This document shows, piece after piece, positions 53,801 through 64,000 of a DNA stretch of 64,000 nt (position 1 is its first letter; each line of letters opens with the position of its first letter). The notes under the pieces were generated by a model. That model had not been told where the DNA came from and searched no databases. It worked only from the letters and a program-made list of their open reading frames with translations. The DNA comes from Xylogone sp. PMI_703 (lineage: Eukaryota; Ascomycota; Leotiomycetes). The position numbers were made by a program, and so were the translations under genes. The stretch is taken from contig JAJTUQ010000005.1 of NCBI GenBank assembly GCA_021399445.1, forward strand, positions 930,001-994,000. The letters run 5' to 3'.

Positions 53801-55444
53801 GAACTTCTTTGATAAATTCAGTTCTGTAACCCGGAGACCCTGGACCTTTTGTAAAATGTAATCGGCCAAGCCCATCATTTTGATACCCTTCATATGGCCA
53901 AGGACTGATGAAGTGACGCCGACTCTCTTCTGGATGCCTCTGTTCCAAACCATCCTTGCTGGCCCAATTCCATTGCCAAGGCGGCTGCTGCAGATCGAGC
54001 AGATCACGGCTGGAATGACAACAAAAATGCAAGCTTCTTTGACTTATCTTTCTAACAAATAGATGGCAATACCTAGCTCTATAACACCTGACCAGATGTC
54101 ATGCATATCAATTATGCCCGTAGCAATACTGTCAATATCTGTACTCATATGTGTTAAAGCTGCGGAATCATCAACTGTACCAATGGAAAGATTGATGACT
54201 TTATTATATATCAGGGAGACAAGGGCTCCTCTGTAAATGGTGATTGATCGGTAAATTTTGTGATTATAAAAGGCTCTTGAAACCTTCTATACTTAGCAAT
54301 GTATATCTGTGAGGTAGAAGAAACAAACTTACACCCAAACCAGTATAGATAAGAGCGGTAGCTCCAATGATTCCATAGCCATCGTTCTTCGAGCCGGGAG
54401 TCGAAGGCTCCGATACTAGCACAATCGACCTATTAATGAGAAACGGCTGTGCGAAGCTGAAGCCAATGAAGGCTAGTCGAGGGACAATAGCACCTAAGAA
54501 AGCCCACTTAAATGTCCAAAGGACTGTAGTAATGAGTGCATACTTTCCTAATTTATTATCTAAAAGCTTGTTAACTCTGGTGTGGTCTATTTGGCAGCAT
54601 ACTTACTTCTATCCCAAGCCTGCTGTAAAGCACTTCCCAAATGTTTTGATGAGAACTCATCATCAATGGTAGACAAATCATCAATACCCAGCAAAGACCG
54701 AAATCCTCTCTTGAACAACGAGTTGATCCACCAAAACACACTACGATTGAAGATGCTACTCGTTGCCTCAGGAGAAGAGAATTTATAAGGGCCTAGCAAC
54801 AGTGATCGTTTCTGAACTGCTTCCAAAACCAGTACCGTCACTTTCATAACTAAACTCGCAGTAAATAGTGCAGCAATGTTATGGGAACGTGATCCCGAGG
54901 GACCACGATTGAGCCATAAGGTCCTGGTCTGAGCAATGTCAAAGAGGGTAGAGAAAAAGAGGTAAAATGCCAGGATATTCGATGGGCGGATAGATCGCGT
55001 ATGTTCTACATATGAGAGGATGCAGATAGCGAGTGAGTCCACCAAAGATAGCGCCGCTGCTGCCACTGAGGCTCGCGTGTGTACCGCCGAGGGCGATGAC
55101 CAGATTACGAGCTGCGCAAGCTGGAGGCAGGCAAAAATAGCTACCGCTGTCTAGTTATAAGATGTCAGGCATGGAGTCTGATCATAACCAAAAGATAAGT
55201 GGAAGAATATACGCACAGGTTTCGCGCCCAACAGCCATCCTGGCCGAGCTTTCCTTTCTTTGCGATACAGCTGAAAGACGCGAACTGGAAACACAAGTAG
55301 AAGCAACGCTGAAGGACCAATCGACAAAAGACCCTGTTCAAAGAGAAGGGTGAAATCGAAATCATGGCCCGCCTCACTATCATGTATTTGAGGGCCAAAG
55401 ACATCCTCTGGAGAAGCTCGGGAAACCAACAGGGTGGCGTTCAT
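50809..55444 (-). pseudogene. ABCC-type (MRP) full ABC transporter with one in-frame stop codon
   Basis: Full-size multidrug-resistance-protein-like exporter. Exons 55217-55444, 54607-55150, 54333-54547, 51477-54286 and 50809-51418 sum to 4407 bases (1469 codons), the family's length. Codon 410 (54044-54046) is TAA in the block IELGIAIYLLER-stop-VKEACIFVV, where relatives usually have Gln. A single C-to-T change explains it. Everything else is intact. NBD1 has GPVGSGKS and LSGGQKQRLSLARAL, with a degenerate Walker B (LIILDGIFSGLD). NBD2 has Walker A GRTGSGKSS formed across the last intron, LSHGQ, ILVLDEATSNFD and the switch His in CVAHKLGG. Order is TMD0-like N-terminus, TMD1, NBD1, TMD2, NBD2. 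Either a recent pseudogene, a readthrough case or a sequence error. Confidence 0.85.
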
Positions 55445-55694
55445 GTTTGCTTGGTCTGCCAAATACTCAACGAAGCTCAAAATACTTCAACAACAGAGCC
55501 ATGGGCCAAGGATTCGAATCAAAAGGGTATGACTGATAACAAAACCGGGAGTGAGAGAATGAAAGAAAAGAAAAGTAGGAAATGACTGCGCAAAAACCAT
55601 GAGAAATATCCACCAACAAACTGCTCTCTCTTCATATAGAGAATACTACATAACGTAGCAAGGAGGGGAAGTCTAGGTTACTACATTTTGCTTG

Positions 55695-55995
55695 TACAAC
55701 AGTAAAGTGCTTGCAACGGATTCTTTGATCTGAGCTATCCTGGCTGCAGCCTGCATGTATGGATCACTAACTGTTGGTTCACTACTTGAGCAGATTGGAG
55801 GGCTGCTTATCGTAGCCGCCCTGATCTCGCGGAAATGGAAACTCGAGTTGGTTTCGTGCAGTACAGAGCGATTCACTGCATGTGCGACTGATGTTACGGT
55901 AGATCTAGCTGTGGCTACTGATTTGGGCGGTAGGAGTGCCTAAGGCGCTGTAGTCGGGGCATACATTACAGGGCACAAGTAATAATAGGCCGTTA
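55695..55995 (+). repeat. Dispersed repeat, copy B
   Basis: Longest copy. It aligns with copy C (57530-57745) through TTGCAACGGA, TTGAGCAGATTGGAG, TTGCTTATCGTAG-like, CTCGGAAATGGAA and GAGCGATTCACTGCATG, and with copy A over its right third. On the minus strand both B and C encode a related short peptide (FHFRE ... PPICSS / SPICSS), so the repeat may be the degraded end of a duplicated gene. Confidence 0.6.
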
Positions 55996-56898
55996 CTGTA
56001 TCCGTAGCTCGTTGAAACTTAGGGAGTCCAGACCCTACAGACCACCAACCTACGGATATGAAAACAATGCTCACGAGATAAGTAATAAAACACATATAAT
56101 AGCTAGTAATTTGTGATTATCTACCTGTAATCGTGAAGTATGGCATGAATGACTAATGGCACAACCCAAATAGCCGAGGTCATAGCAGTGCAGAGAGCTT
56201 AAATACTAAAGGATACAAGATCCTTACGAAACTGCGGCTTGAATTTCACCCACTCGAGGACCCAGAAACTATGCGAAGCCAGTTAAAAGGTGCAAAGTTT
56301 ACAAATTCTTCGTCTTTTGCAGGCGGGAAGACGAGGTTGGGAGGTTCGTCTTCGTCGTCATTATCATCATCACCACCACCCGCAGCTTGAATAACATCTC
56401 TTCGGCATATTTCTTGGAAGCGTTGTACTGGTGAGAGCATTCCGCCGCCGCGGTGCAGCTGGCGGAAGCTCCCGCAGTACTCTTTTCAGGAGTAGCCATT
56501 AGCCAAGAGAGAGATATCGCCTGGTTGACCCATTCGTCAAGCTTTGTCAAGAGCTGGCTCAAAGATTCAGTCCACGAGTGGATCTTCTAACTCGAGATAC
56601 TTTCTCTTTCCTGCTACAATCCAACCATTATCAACAGCCTCGCTGGATACTCGTCGTTTGTTTTGAGTCCTCCGGAATCTCGAGGAGATGAAAAGGCTTC
56701 CACATCAGGCGGATTGGCAATGCAGAGTTCAGTCGTGACCAATGATCCTCTTCGACAATCTGAACGTATCTGGTTCAAAGATCTTCCGGTTCATCCACTT
56801 GTGCGCCCATATTTAAGAACTGTCATGCTTGCCCTCGTCGGAGACAACTCGTACTCCCTAGCATATTAGCCTTCCTTGCCGCTCAAAAGGATATTGCT

Positions 56899-57386
56899 TC
56901 AGCTTAAACATATTACTGTGTAGTGGCTTCTTTGGCCCAGTGGGAGGTCCATGAACTTGTTCCGAAAGTCAATCCCGTCATATGTATACAATGTGGTAAG
57001 CCTTATATCGGTACCTCTGAGTCTGCTGCTGACATGGCCTACATATGTTCCGGCTTGTTTGGTGCGGAAGACCTCAGGATCGCCCATTTGCACAGAGATT
57101 TTATCCAGCTCATTTTGCCAACAGTGCATTGCCACCGTTAACCTTCTTTCATTATCCTTTGCGGCGAGAATTCCTGCTGTAATCATTCTACCTGTTTCGT
57201 CAGAGAGTATCGAACCCGGCAGGAAATATCCTTGTGGGCTATCCGAAGTCCGTCGTGATACTTTATCAACCCTCCATTGTGGTCGGATCGAGTAGGAAGT
57301 TCATGTAAGCGCTTGATGTCTTCTGATAATGAAGTCTTAGGTAGCTTAACATTTACTCCGACATACAAAAGTCTATGCCAGAGCAT
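56899..57386 (-). pseudogene. Relic of an unidentified fungal protein
   Basis: Two overlapping minus-strand fragments, 57183-57386 (RLLYVGVNVKLPKTSLSED) and 56899-57186 (AKDNERRLTVAMHCWQNELDK ... GDPEVFRTKQAGTYVG ... GTDIRLTTL), read as one protein broken by a frameshift near 57185. The pattern resembles uncharacterised accessory proteins I have seen in filamentous fungi, but I cannot name the family. No intact start or end. Confidence 0.35.
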
Positions 57387-57529
57387 CAGGAAATGCGCTG
57401 CAAAGTAATGATATAGCCTCTATGCCTTAGAAAGATGATAACGTTAGATTTCTTGGGCAATAACGTCGTTAACCATAAGCACAATGTTCAAGTCTCCAAT
57501 ATTCTCACGCATCTAGTTCGCATGGCACA

Positions 57530-57745
57530 CCTACAACTTGGTATGATATAGTGATCCCTTGCAACGGAGCCTTTGAGCTGAGCCGAGCCATACTAGCTGC
57601 ATGTTTGGGATACCAACTGCTGGTTTCCAGCTTGAGCAGATTGGAGAGTTGCTTATCGTAGTTGTTTGATGTTTGTTCTCTCGGAAATGGAAGATCGAGG
57701 TGGTTTTGTACAGCACACGGAGCGATTCACTGCATGAGTGAATGA
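57530..57745 (+). repeat. Dispersed repeat, copy C
   Basis: Diverged direct copy of the left two thirds of copy B, about 1.8 kb away, roughly 70% identical by eye with small indels. Confidence 0.6.
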
Positions 57746-57797
57746 TGCTCTAGTGGTGTGGCGCGCAGGCTAGGCTGTAGCTTAGTGGCTGTGGTGC

Positions 57798-57818
57798 CCC
57801 AAATTCAGTGAATTTGGG
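57798..57818. repeat. Short perfect inverted repeat
   Basis: CCCAAATTC and GAATTTGGG are separated by three bases. It sits right after repeat copy C and could be a protein-binding palindrome or chance. Confidence 0.5.
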
Positions 57819-58425
57819 CTATAGGGGCCCTGAGCTGCGTTCCGGCTTACTATACTATACTCAGGCATCCAGCCCCCCCTCAAGAGTCGTTGACAACATC
57901 ATCGCCATCTTAAAAACTTGCCCGAACCCAAATAAAAGTGACGGAACCAACGGACCGAAAACACCGAAACATCAATAGATGGCCTCGTCCTACTTTCTCC
58001 AGCTTTTATATAGTTTGCCCCACTCGCGGGCATTTCCCCGCAAATCAGCCTGAAAAAAGAGAGAGTTGAAGACCCGGCTATGTGTTGTGTCTGTGATAGA
58101 TTAAGGTTCTTTGGCGAGCACGGGTTCAAATGCCGAAGACCTGGTGAGACTTTCTTGGATCGGTACTGGTATTCACTCACTCGGACGAAATAGATTGGGT
58201 GAATAGATGATGCAAGGATAGCTTTATGTAGAAAGGTGAGGTAAGGTAAGGTTGTATAGAGGTAGGGATGGTTTTTGGAATTGTCTACTTATACCTCTTC
58301 GCTCTTTTCTCTCTCCTCGTTCTCTTCCTTTCTCTTTTGGTACTCTCCTTTTCTTCTTTGAAATCTATGCTTCATGGTATTGTGTTGATTGCTGTTCCTT
58401 TTTTGGATTGAAAGATACAACCAGT

Positions 58426-59494
58426 ATGATCTCTGTGAAGGGACTTGCAGTCCTGATGGCTGCTACTGCTGCGTACGCCCAGCAGTCCCCTTGGGGTCAA
58501 TGTATGAAGTATCCCCTTACTTGTACTCTTGCGTTTTGCGCTATAGGAAACCTCTCGAGCTGAGAGCTAATGCTAAGCCTGGAACTAAAGGCGGTGGACA
58601 GGGCTGGACAGGGCCAACTACTTGTGTATCGGGATGGGTCTGCACATATTCTAAGTAAGCTGTCATGCTTGGCATTCTATACAAGGCAAAAAATCTGACA
58701 ATATGATAGTCAATGTACGTGATTATTTCAAGATCTCACTCTCTGCCCATAATCTTTAGCTAAATTCCCCCAAAGGGTATTCTCAATGTCTCCAAGGAAC
58801 CGGTGCCACAACTACCGCTACTACCACAACAACCACAAGACCTTCCTCCTCTACCCAGACCACGCTGAGAACAACCACCACCCGGACCGGCACTCCAACA
58901 ACTTCCAGTGGCCCATCAACTACCATCTCCGGGGGCTCCGGTCCCGGTGCAACCCTCCAATCAGGCTACTACTGGATCCGCGCCGTGGAAGCCCCCAACT
59001 TCCACAAATACCTGCAAACCAACCCCGAATACGTCCCCGGTACCGCCATAATGGATTCCTACACGACAGCCGGACAATTCAACATCGTGAACGGTCAGCT
59101 GGTCGAGCTCGTCTCAGGTGGACTGCTCTATGCGAACGTCGAGGTACGACCGGATGATCAGACGATGCAGTTGGCAGTGACTTTTGAGACGACGCCCAAT
59201 ACGTACGGAACGTTTGCGTTCCAGGGTGATGCAGTAACGTGGAGCGTGGCAGGGATTCAGAGACCGAATACAGCAGCGTGGTATGTTTGTCAGAACCAGC
59301 AGCTGTTTATTAATTTGGGAGCATATGATTATGGGACGCCGGCTGGGTGTGCGGATGAGACGGTGAGTGTACTCCTTTTCCCTCTTCTCTGTGGTCTTAT
59401 TCTACTTTTTAAGTAATGGCGATATGAGTTTGGATTTAGCTGACGTGTGTGGTTGCAGATTCACTACTACAATGGTGCTACCGCCGTTGATTAA
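58426..59494 (+). CDS. Secreted protein with N-terminal CBM1 cellulose-binding module
   Basis: Extracellular protein likely to bind cellulose or chitin. Exons 58426-58501, 58591-58654, 58710-58714, 58776-59362 and 59459-59494 total 768 bases and 255 residues. Signal peptide MISVKGLAVLMAATAAYA, then a CBM1: SPWGQC | GGQGWTGPTTCVSGWVCTYS | NQW | YSQC, with the aromatic and Cys positions of the family in place. The third exon is only five bases (TCAAT) and is required to make NQWYSQC. A Thr/Ser linker leads to a C-terminal domain of about 150 residues (SGYYWIRAVEAPNFHKYLQT ... FEPTPNTYGTFAFQ-like region ... IHYYNGATAVD) with no catalytic motif that I recognise. Confidence 0.87.
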
Positions 59495-59737
59495 AGGCCT
59501 AAGTGAGCTACGATGGACGACGGTTCTTTTCATTGCCAGATTATTAAAAAAAAAATAAGGCTCAAGAATGAGGAAAAGGAAGGCTTTATGAGATTGATGG
59601 TTACCTGTCGGTACGTATATACAACCCGGCCTCACTGTACATATTCGAGACAGATCGTAGATAAATATCTTCGTTTACATTCATGATTATACTTAGTCTC
59701 TATCTATACAATAAGATTTATGATCCTTACATAAACT
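59495..59737. other. Convergent spacer
   Basis: 243 bases between the CBM1 gene and ALG9 stop codons; no feature. Confidence 0.6.
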
Positions 59738-61768
59738 TCATGCCTTTGTTCTACGTTTCAACAAACAATGCTGTCCCCATACCCGACGGAACTTATCTGG
59801 TATAAAGGGTAGGTCAGGTAACCATATGGTCCTTGCAAGGATATGAGTTTTCGACGCATCTAGAAACGGTACGCATTTTACATGCTCCCAGTTTTCCGTG
59901 TCCAATATATAATGCGGCTCGAAGAATGTGGCTTCCGTACCGTTGTAGTAAGTGTCCACAAGGAAGTCACAAGCTCGGATATCGGTCTATGGAGATAATA
60001 GTTAGTGAAATGTACTGGAGAGGTAGAGTATGTTAGAAGATAGAACAACTTACATATTTACCCATATCCTCAATGTTCTGGTCATTCATCCCTGATGGTA
60101 TCATATATGCTCCCGCCCAGAAGCCAGCCTTTGACTCCGAAAACTCCCCAGGAAGCAATCCATCAAACCCGCTCTTGATAAATTTCGCTCTCATATTTCC
60201 TGGTAGGTGGAAGGAGCTTGGGAAGCGATACCACTCTTTTCCAAAGCAAACCTGGTCGTTACTCTGGCCGATGTCGCTCAGGGGTTCATATATCTTCAGA
60301 GGGGCTGAGTATGCAGTATACATGCCATAGATTCGAGCCAGGCCAATATCTACAGATGCCATCATAACTATGCTGACTAAGAGTAGCTTCAATGTTGCTG
60401 GTATCTTTCCTACTATTGTCTTTGGATCTGATTGTCCAAAAGCTGCAAGGATAATGTGGAGCGCCATAGCAGCATTAAGAGCTAGGCACGGGTATGCTGG
60501 ATACATGAATCGCTCTTCCTTGTGCGGTTGTAGTGTAAATATAGCTAACCATAAGTAAAACGGTGTCATGAAGACAACGGTTCGAAGTCCCGTGATGGGC
60601 GACCTTTCTCTACTTTGAGAGAATAATTTTTGCAGAATGAACAGAGGAAGCGAGAGCATTGCCAAAACGAACCAAATATTGAAATTGAGTAAGAGGTTTC
60701 GAATATAAAAGTGCCACGGTTCCGTTCCAAAAATATCGGGGCCTTTTCCCGGACCACTGAAGACGTTGTATAAAACAATATTGAGAGGCACCACTGTCGG
60801 CTTTTTATACAGGAATGAAGAGATGACGAATTCAAAGAACTGCGGTCAAGATCAGTCATTGTAAAAGAGAATAGGGAGACCGGATACATACAAGGACTAG
60901 AAGCCCAGCAACAATACCTCTTACAAAGCGCATCACAGCATCAATGAGTGCATCCTTGCTGCTTAGGAATGCGAATATAATCTCTTCAAGTAGAAACGGT
61001 ATAGAAAGCGCCATGGCAAATGGCCATCCGAGTATACCTCCCAAGGCAAACCAGAAAATGCCTTGTGCAGTCTTTAGTCCGTCCCTCCAGTTCATAAACG
61101 AAGCCATGCCAAGCAGAGTGCAATACATTGCGAAGCTCGAAGGAAGGAAGGCAGAAGACGCATGAAACATGCCTGGGGTAAAAACATTCGCCATCAAGAA
61201 GAATAACGCAATTCGTGGGTTCAATGTGTTGTTGATAGCTCTGAATAGGAACGTCTGGCATAATGCGCACCCAAATGCTAGTACATAGCGAACGAAATAG
61301 AACTCTCCGGCCTAGAAGCCTATTATCAGTGGTCGTTTCTTACCACGTAATGTATTCTAGAAACACACCTTAGTAGGGAACGGCAGCAGTCGCCGAAATG
61401 CTGCTATTATGGCATGAAACATAACATATGTCCAACTTCGAATCTGGTATTCTGGCGAGTATTCCCACGTCTCCAATCCATAGCCGTGGACAGCATAATG
61501 TGTTGGCTCCCAGTAATTGAAAGTTTCATCGCAGTCCTGAATCGGTGCGTATATCGCTGCAATGATATTGGAAATGAGGAAGACATATAACGCCCCCAAT
61601 GGCTTCACGGCGAAGGGCGTTGGCGGGGGCCTATGTGGAAGTTAGTATGGTACTTTCGTTTCGCGCGAATAACATGTATGGTATCTGCCTCTTTTTGGTC
61701 CCCGATGAAGGTGGAGGCTCCTGGAAAGACACATTCTTCTTTTCCGACTTGGATGTCTTTGGAGGCAT
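59738..61768 (-). CDS. ALG9: Alpha-1,2-mannosyltransferase Alg9 (GT22)
   Basis: ER membrane enzyme that adds alpha-1,2-mannose from dolichol-phosphate-mannose to the N-glycan precursor. Exons 61674-61768, 61369-61630, 60892-61311, 60054-60839 and 59738-59986 give 603 residues. The GT22 signature is APIQDCDETFNYWEPTHYAVHGYGLETWEYSPEYQIRSW. Hallmark blocks include PGMFHASSAFLPSSFAMY, LYNVFSGPGKGPDIFGTEPWHFYIRNLLLNFN and TLQPHKEERFMYPAYPCLALNAA. About ten hydrophobic spans are visible. The first exon (MPPKTSKSEKKNVSF) and its 43-base intron with a GTTATT donor are inferred from frame and the ACTAAC branch site. The remainder is secure. Confidence 0.93.
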
Positions 61769-62055
61769 TGTGGCCGAAATCCTCCCTCGAGGTATCTGAT
61801 ATCTGGTGGGATGGGACGGCCACGTTCAGGAATTAAGCTCTGGCGCTATGACATCGGCAGGTGGTAGGGATTGTGGCGCTAGGACCCCCGGAAGCTCAAG
61901 AAATTCTGAACCGCGGAAACTTTATCTGCAGAATTCCTTTCCACCCCAGACCGCCAGCGAAAATTTATTTTTCCTAGCAACGCCTTTGATATTATTCTTT
62001 TCTAATATATCATGGAGCTGGATTGAAGAATTCCCAGTTATATAATATCATATTT
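61769..62055. promoter_or_regulatory. Bidirectional promoter ALG9 / NAF1
   Basis: 287 bases between divergent start codons; AT-rich with TA-rich stretches near 62000-62050. No individual site assigned. Confidence 0.5.
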
Positions 62056-64000
62056 ATGAGTACAACGGAGACGGACGACATCGTTTCTCAAGCTCCTCCG
62101 GCCAAGCGCGCACGTCTCGACTCTGCCAGCGATAACGATCCCGCGATATTAATATCCGATATGGAGCAAACTCCAAGCACAACTGGTACTATACCAGCCA
62201 TTGGCTCTGCACCACAACCTCAATCTGAAAATGGATCGACAATTGGACAGTCTGCCAGTGGGTTTTCTAGAATACCAGGATTGGGTCTCCTTGGTAATGC
62301 AGCCAAGACTGGTGATGGCGCTGAGGGAACTGCCATGGAAGGCGCAACAGCCGCACAGAATGCTCAACCTGCGCCTGAAATAATGGATAAAGAGAGTGCC
62401 AGACCAGAGGAATTCACAACTAAGGATTCTCTGCCACATGTGACTGAGGAGTCAATGGAAATCGAGGTGTCCGAACAACCGGCTCGCAGTGCAGACGTCA
62501 ACATCCCAAACGATTCAAAGGAAGCTAGCCTTGATGAGCGGAGCGTGGCGATTCATTCGAAGCAAGCAGACACCACCGACGAGGGTTCTAATATACAAAA
62601 TGGAACGAATGCCACAGGTGGTGTTAAAGACGGAGAGTCAATACACAATGCCTCGGTTCCAGCAGCATCTAGTAGAGCTGCTGCAACGGAAGATACGACT
62701 ATGATAGATAGGGCGCAAAGTCCTCTTCCACTCACCCACGCACTGGAATCCTTATTGGAACGGCATGTAGCAACCGCTACTGTTGAACAGACTACCCCTG
62801 GAGACGAAGGAGAAGGAGAAGAGGCAGGTGGAGAGGGAGAACACCCTGAATGGGAGATAGACTCGTCGCCTTACGAATCATCTTCTGACGATACATCATC
62901 AGATGATAGCTCTTCGGAAGATAGTGATGAAGAGGGTGCTGCGTATACGCTTCTTACACCGGAAGAACAAGCGAGGATATTGATGGAAGGTGATGGAGGT
63001 TCAGACGATGAAGGTGGCTCAAAAGGACCCAAGGGTGCCGGCGCACAATTGCGGACCAAAAATGAGCTACCAGAGGAGGTTATTCCCAAGCCTGATGTAA
63101 CTATTACTCCGGAAATGCCCATTGTCGAGCTCGGAAATGTTGCAGCAGTCGTGGAGGGCACTGTGCTTGTCAAAGCTAAAATATCGGGTGAATATAGAGT
63201 CCTGGAGAGTGGATCAGTTCTGTGCTTGGCAGATCGAACGGTAATAGGCGCCGTATCAGAAACTCTGGGCCGAGTAGAGCAGCCATTATACTGTGTACGA
63301 TTTGCAAGTGAGGCGGAAATCGACGAAACCGGACTTTTTGTTGGCACTACAATTTTCTATTCGGAACGGCATTCAACTTACGTTTTTACACAGGCCCTGA
63401 AAGCCTTCAAGGGATCAGATGCATCAAACTTGCATGATGAAGAGGTTGGAGATGAGGAGATTGAATTCTCCGATGACGAGGCAGAGATGGAACACAAGCG
63501 GAGGTTGAAGCAGAAGAGACAGGAGAAACGAGGCGGAAAGAGTCAACAAGGTGGGGCATCAGGCCGTGGACCTCATCCATTACAACAGAGCCATAGTGCC
63601 TCTCATGAGGGTGGAGGTTTAAGCTATGATGATGGAGAAGAAGATGGACCATACAGGACTCTTGCAAGGCCAGCTGGGTATGCGGAGGCTGTTGGCAGGG
63701 GTGAAGCACCCCAAGAAAGCCCATATCCGAATAGGGGTGAGCCTTCAAATCGTGGAGGGCGGAACAGGGACCAGTTTACTGGCGGTCGAGGACGAGGAAG
63801 AGACAGAGGAAGCCGGGGCCGAGGGGGTGATCGTGGTGGAAGAGGCCATTTCCAGGACCGGCGTGGTGATGGTAGCGGTTATTCTCAGCCTCCTCAAGGG
63901 GGTTCATACGGTCAACCACCACAACTCCCCACGGGCAACTTTATGGCACAAGGGCCCCAAGGACAGGGATATTCTATGCCACCCCAAGGAATGCCAGTGC
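62056..64000 (+). CDS. NAF1: H/ACA snoRNP assembly factor Naf1 (3' partial)
   Basis: Nuclear shuttling protein needed to assemble H/ACA snoRNPs and telomerase-type RNPs. The frame is open from ATG 62056 to the window end, 648 codons, with the stop outside. A long acidic, Ser/Thr-rich N-terminal half ends in ESSSDDTSSDDSSSEDSDEEG. Then comes the conserved Naf1 domain at about residues 345-460, a Gar1-like beta-barrel: TPEMPIVELGNVAAVVEGTVLVKA, GSVLCLADRTVIGAVSETLGRV, PLYCVRF, GTTIFYSER. A basic helix and an Arg/Gly-rich tail (GGRGRGRDRGSRGRGG) with Pro/Gln repeats follow. No intron is apparent within the window. Confidence 0.93.
   Translation, partial: MSTTETDDIVSQAPPAKRARLDSASDNDPAILISDMEQTPSTTGTIPAIGSAPQPQSENGSTIGQSASGFSRIPGLGLLGNAAKTGDGAEGTAMEGATAAQNAQPAPEIMDKESARPEEFTTKDSLPHVTEESMEIEVSEQPARSADVNIPNDSKEASLDERSVAIHSKQADTTDEGSNIQNGTNATGGVKDGESIHNASVPAASSRAAATEDTTMIDRAQSPLPLTHALESLLERHVATATVEQTTPGDEGEGEEAGGEGEHPEWEIDSSPYESSSDDTSSDDSSSEDSDEEGAAYTLLTPEEQARILMEGDGGSDDEGGSKGPKGAGAQLRTKNELPEEVIPKPDVTITPEMPIVELGNVAAVVEGTVLVKAKISGEYRVLESGSVLCLADRTVIGAVSETLGRVEQPLYCVRFASEAEIDETGLFVGTTIFYSERHSTYVFTQALKAFKGSDASNLHDEEVGDEEIEFSDDEAEMEHKRRLKQKRQEKRGGKSQQGGASGRGPHPLQQSHSASHEGGGLSYDDGEEDGPYRTLARPAGYAEAVGRGEAPQESPYPNRGEPSNRGGRNRDQFTGGRGRGRDRGSRGRGGDRGGRGHFQDRRGDGSGYSQPPQGGSYGQPPQLPTGNFMAQGPQGQGYSMPPQGMPV

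Larger units (their letters stand above)
55445..58425. other. Gene-poor accessory region with repeats and relics
   Basis: About 3 kb holding the ABC-transporter promoter, repeat copies B and C, a protein relic at 56.9-57.4 kb and the promoter of the CBM1 gene (CT-rich leader 58290-58370). A protein-like fragment on the minus strand at 56246-56562 is not identifiable. Confidence 0.5.

Noticed and set aside
58081..58140. GGGTTCAAATGCC resembling a tRNA B box
   Set aside because: Flanking sequence cannot form a cloverleaf.
1..64000. CRISPR arrays, rRNA genes, bacterial operons or an intact transposon
   Set aside because: None seen; the intron-bearing genes show the DNA is eukaryotic, and only relics or short repeats of mobile origin are present.

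Overview
The window is nuclear DNA of a filamentous ascomycete (Pezizomycotina). Genes carry many short introns (about 42-150 bases, GT...AG with CTAAC/CTGAC-like branch sites), start codons often follow pyrimidine-rich leaders, and the gene set is fungal: ATG22, HIS5, AP-2 sigma, a GH132 SUN-family wall protein, a CBM1 protein and UstYa-like oxidases. A member of Leotiomycetes is my guess from the overall flavour of the proteins; nothing here proves the class.

Left part (1-23.6 kb) is ordinary gene-dense housekeeping DNA: AP-2 sigma (-), a GRE2-type reductase (+), HIS5 (-), SNU23 (-), DPH5 (+), a conserved fungal protein of unknown function (-), a Thr-rich SUN-family wall protein (-), PPM1/LCMT1 (+), a bZIP/DUF3425 regulator (-), ATG22 (-), a DUF1264 protein (+), EXO5 (-) and an F-box protein (+).

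The middle (24-38 kb) is gene-poor. It holds a large uncharacterised membrane protein flanked by an intact tRNA-Asp(GTC) with a 10-base intron and by a decayed copy of the same tRNA, an SNF2-helicase relic, a mucin-like membrane protein with a cytoplasmic SH3 domain, Sm-F, and a frameshifted APH-like kinase.

The accessory part (39-58 kb) is the most interesting. A compact locus at 39.1-42.05 kb looks like an undescribed dikaritin-type RiPP cluster. It has a small secreted precursor with two near-identical Kex2-bounded repeats, a canonical UstYa/DUF3328 oxidase divergent from it, and a second single-pass membrane protein that also carries two HxxHC motifs. Nearby lie a Frag1/DRAM/Sfk1 membrane protein, a DHA-type MFS exporter, an intronless bacterial-looking GT4 glycosyltransferase and an ABCC transporter whose reading frame is broken by one in-frame TAA. 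Copies of a decayed repeat sit at 45.8, 55.7 and 57.5 kb and mark this as a fast-evolving segment.

The right end (58.4-64 kb) returns to conserved genes: a secreted CBM1 protein with a 5-base micro-exon, ALG9 (-), and NAF1 (+), which runs off the window. Exon joins were worked out by hand from reading frame, splice signals and family conservation. Total coding lengths were checked to be multiples of three where stated, but none is supported by transcript data.
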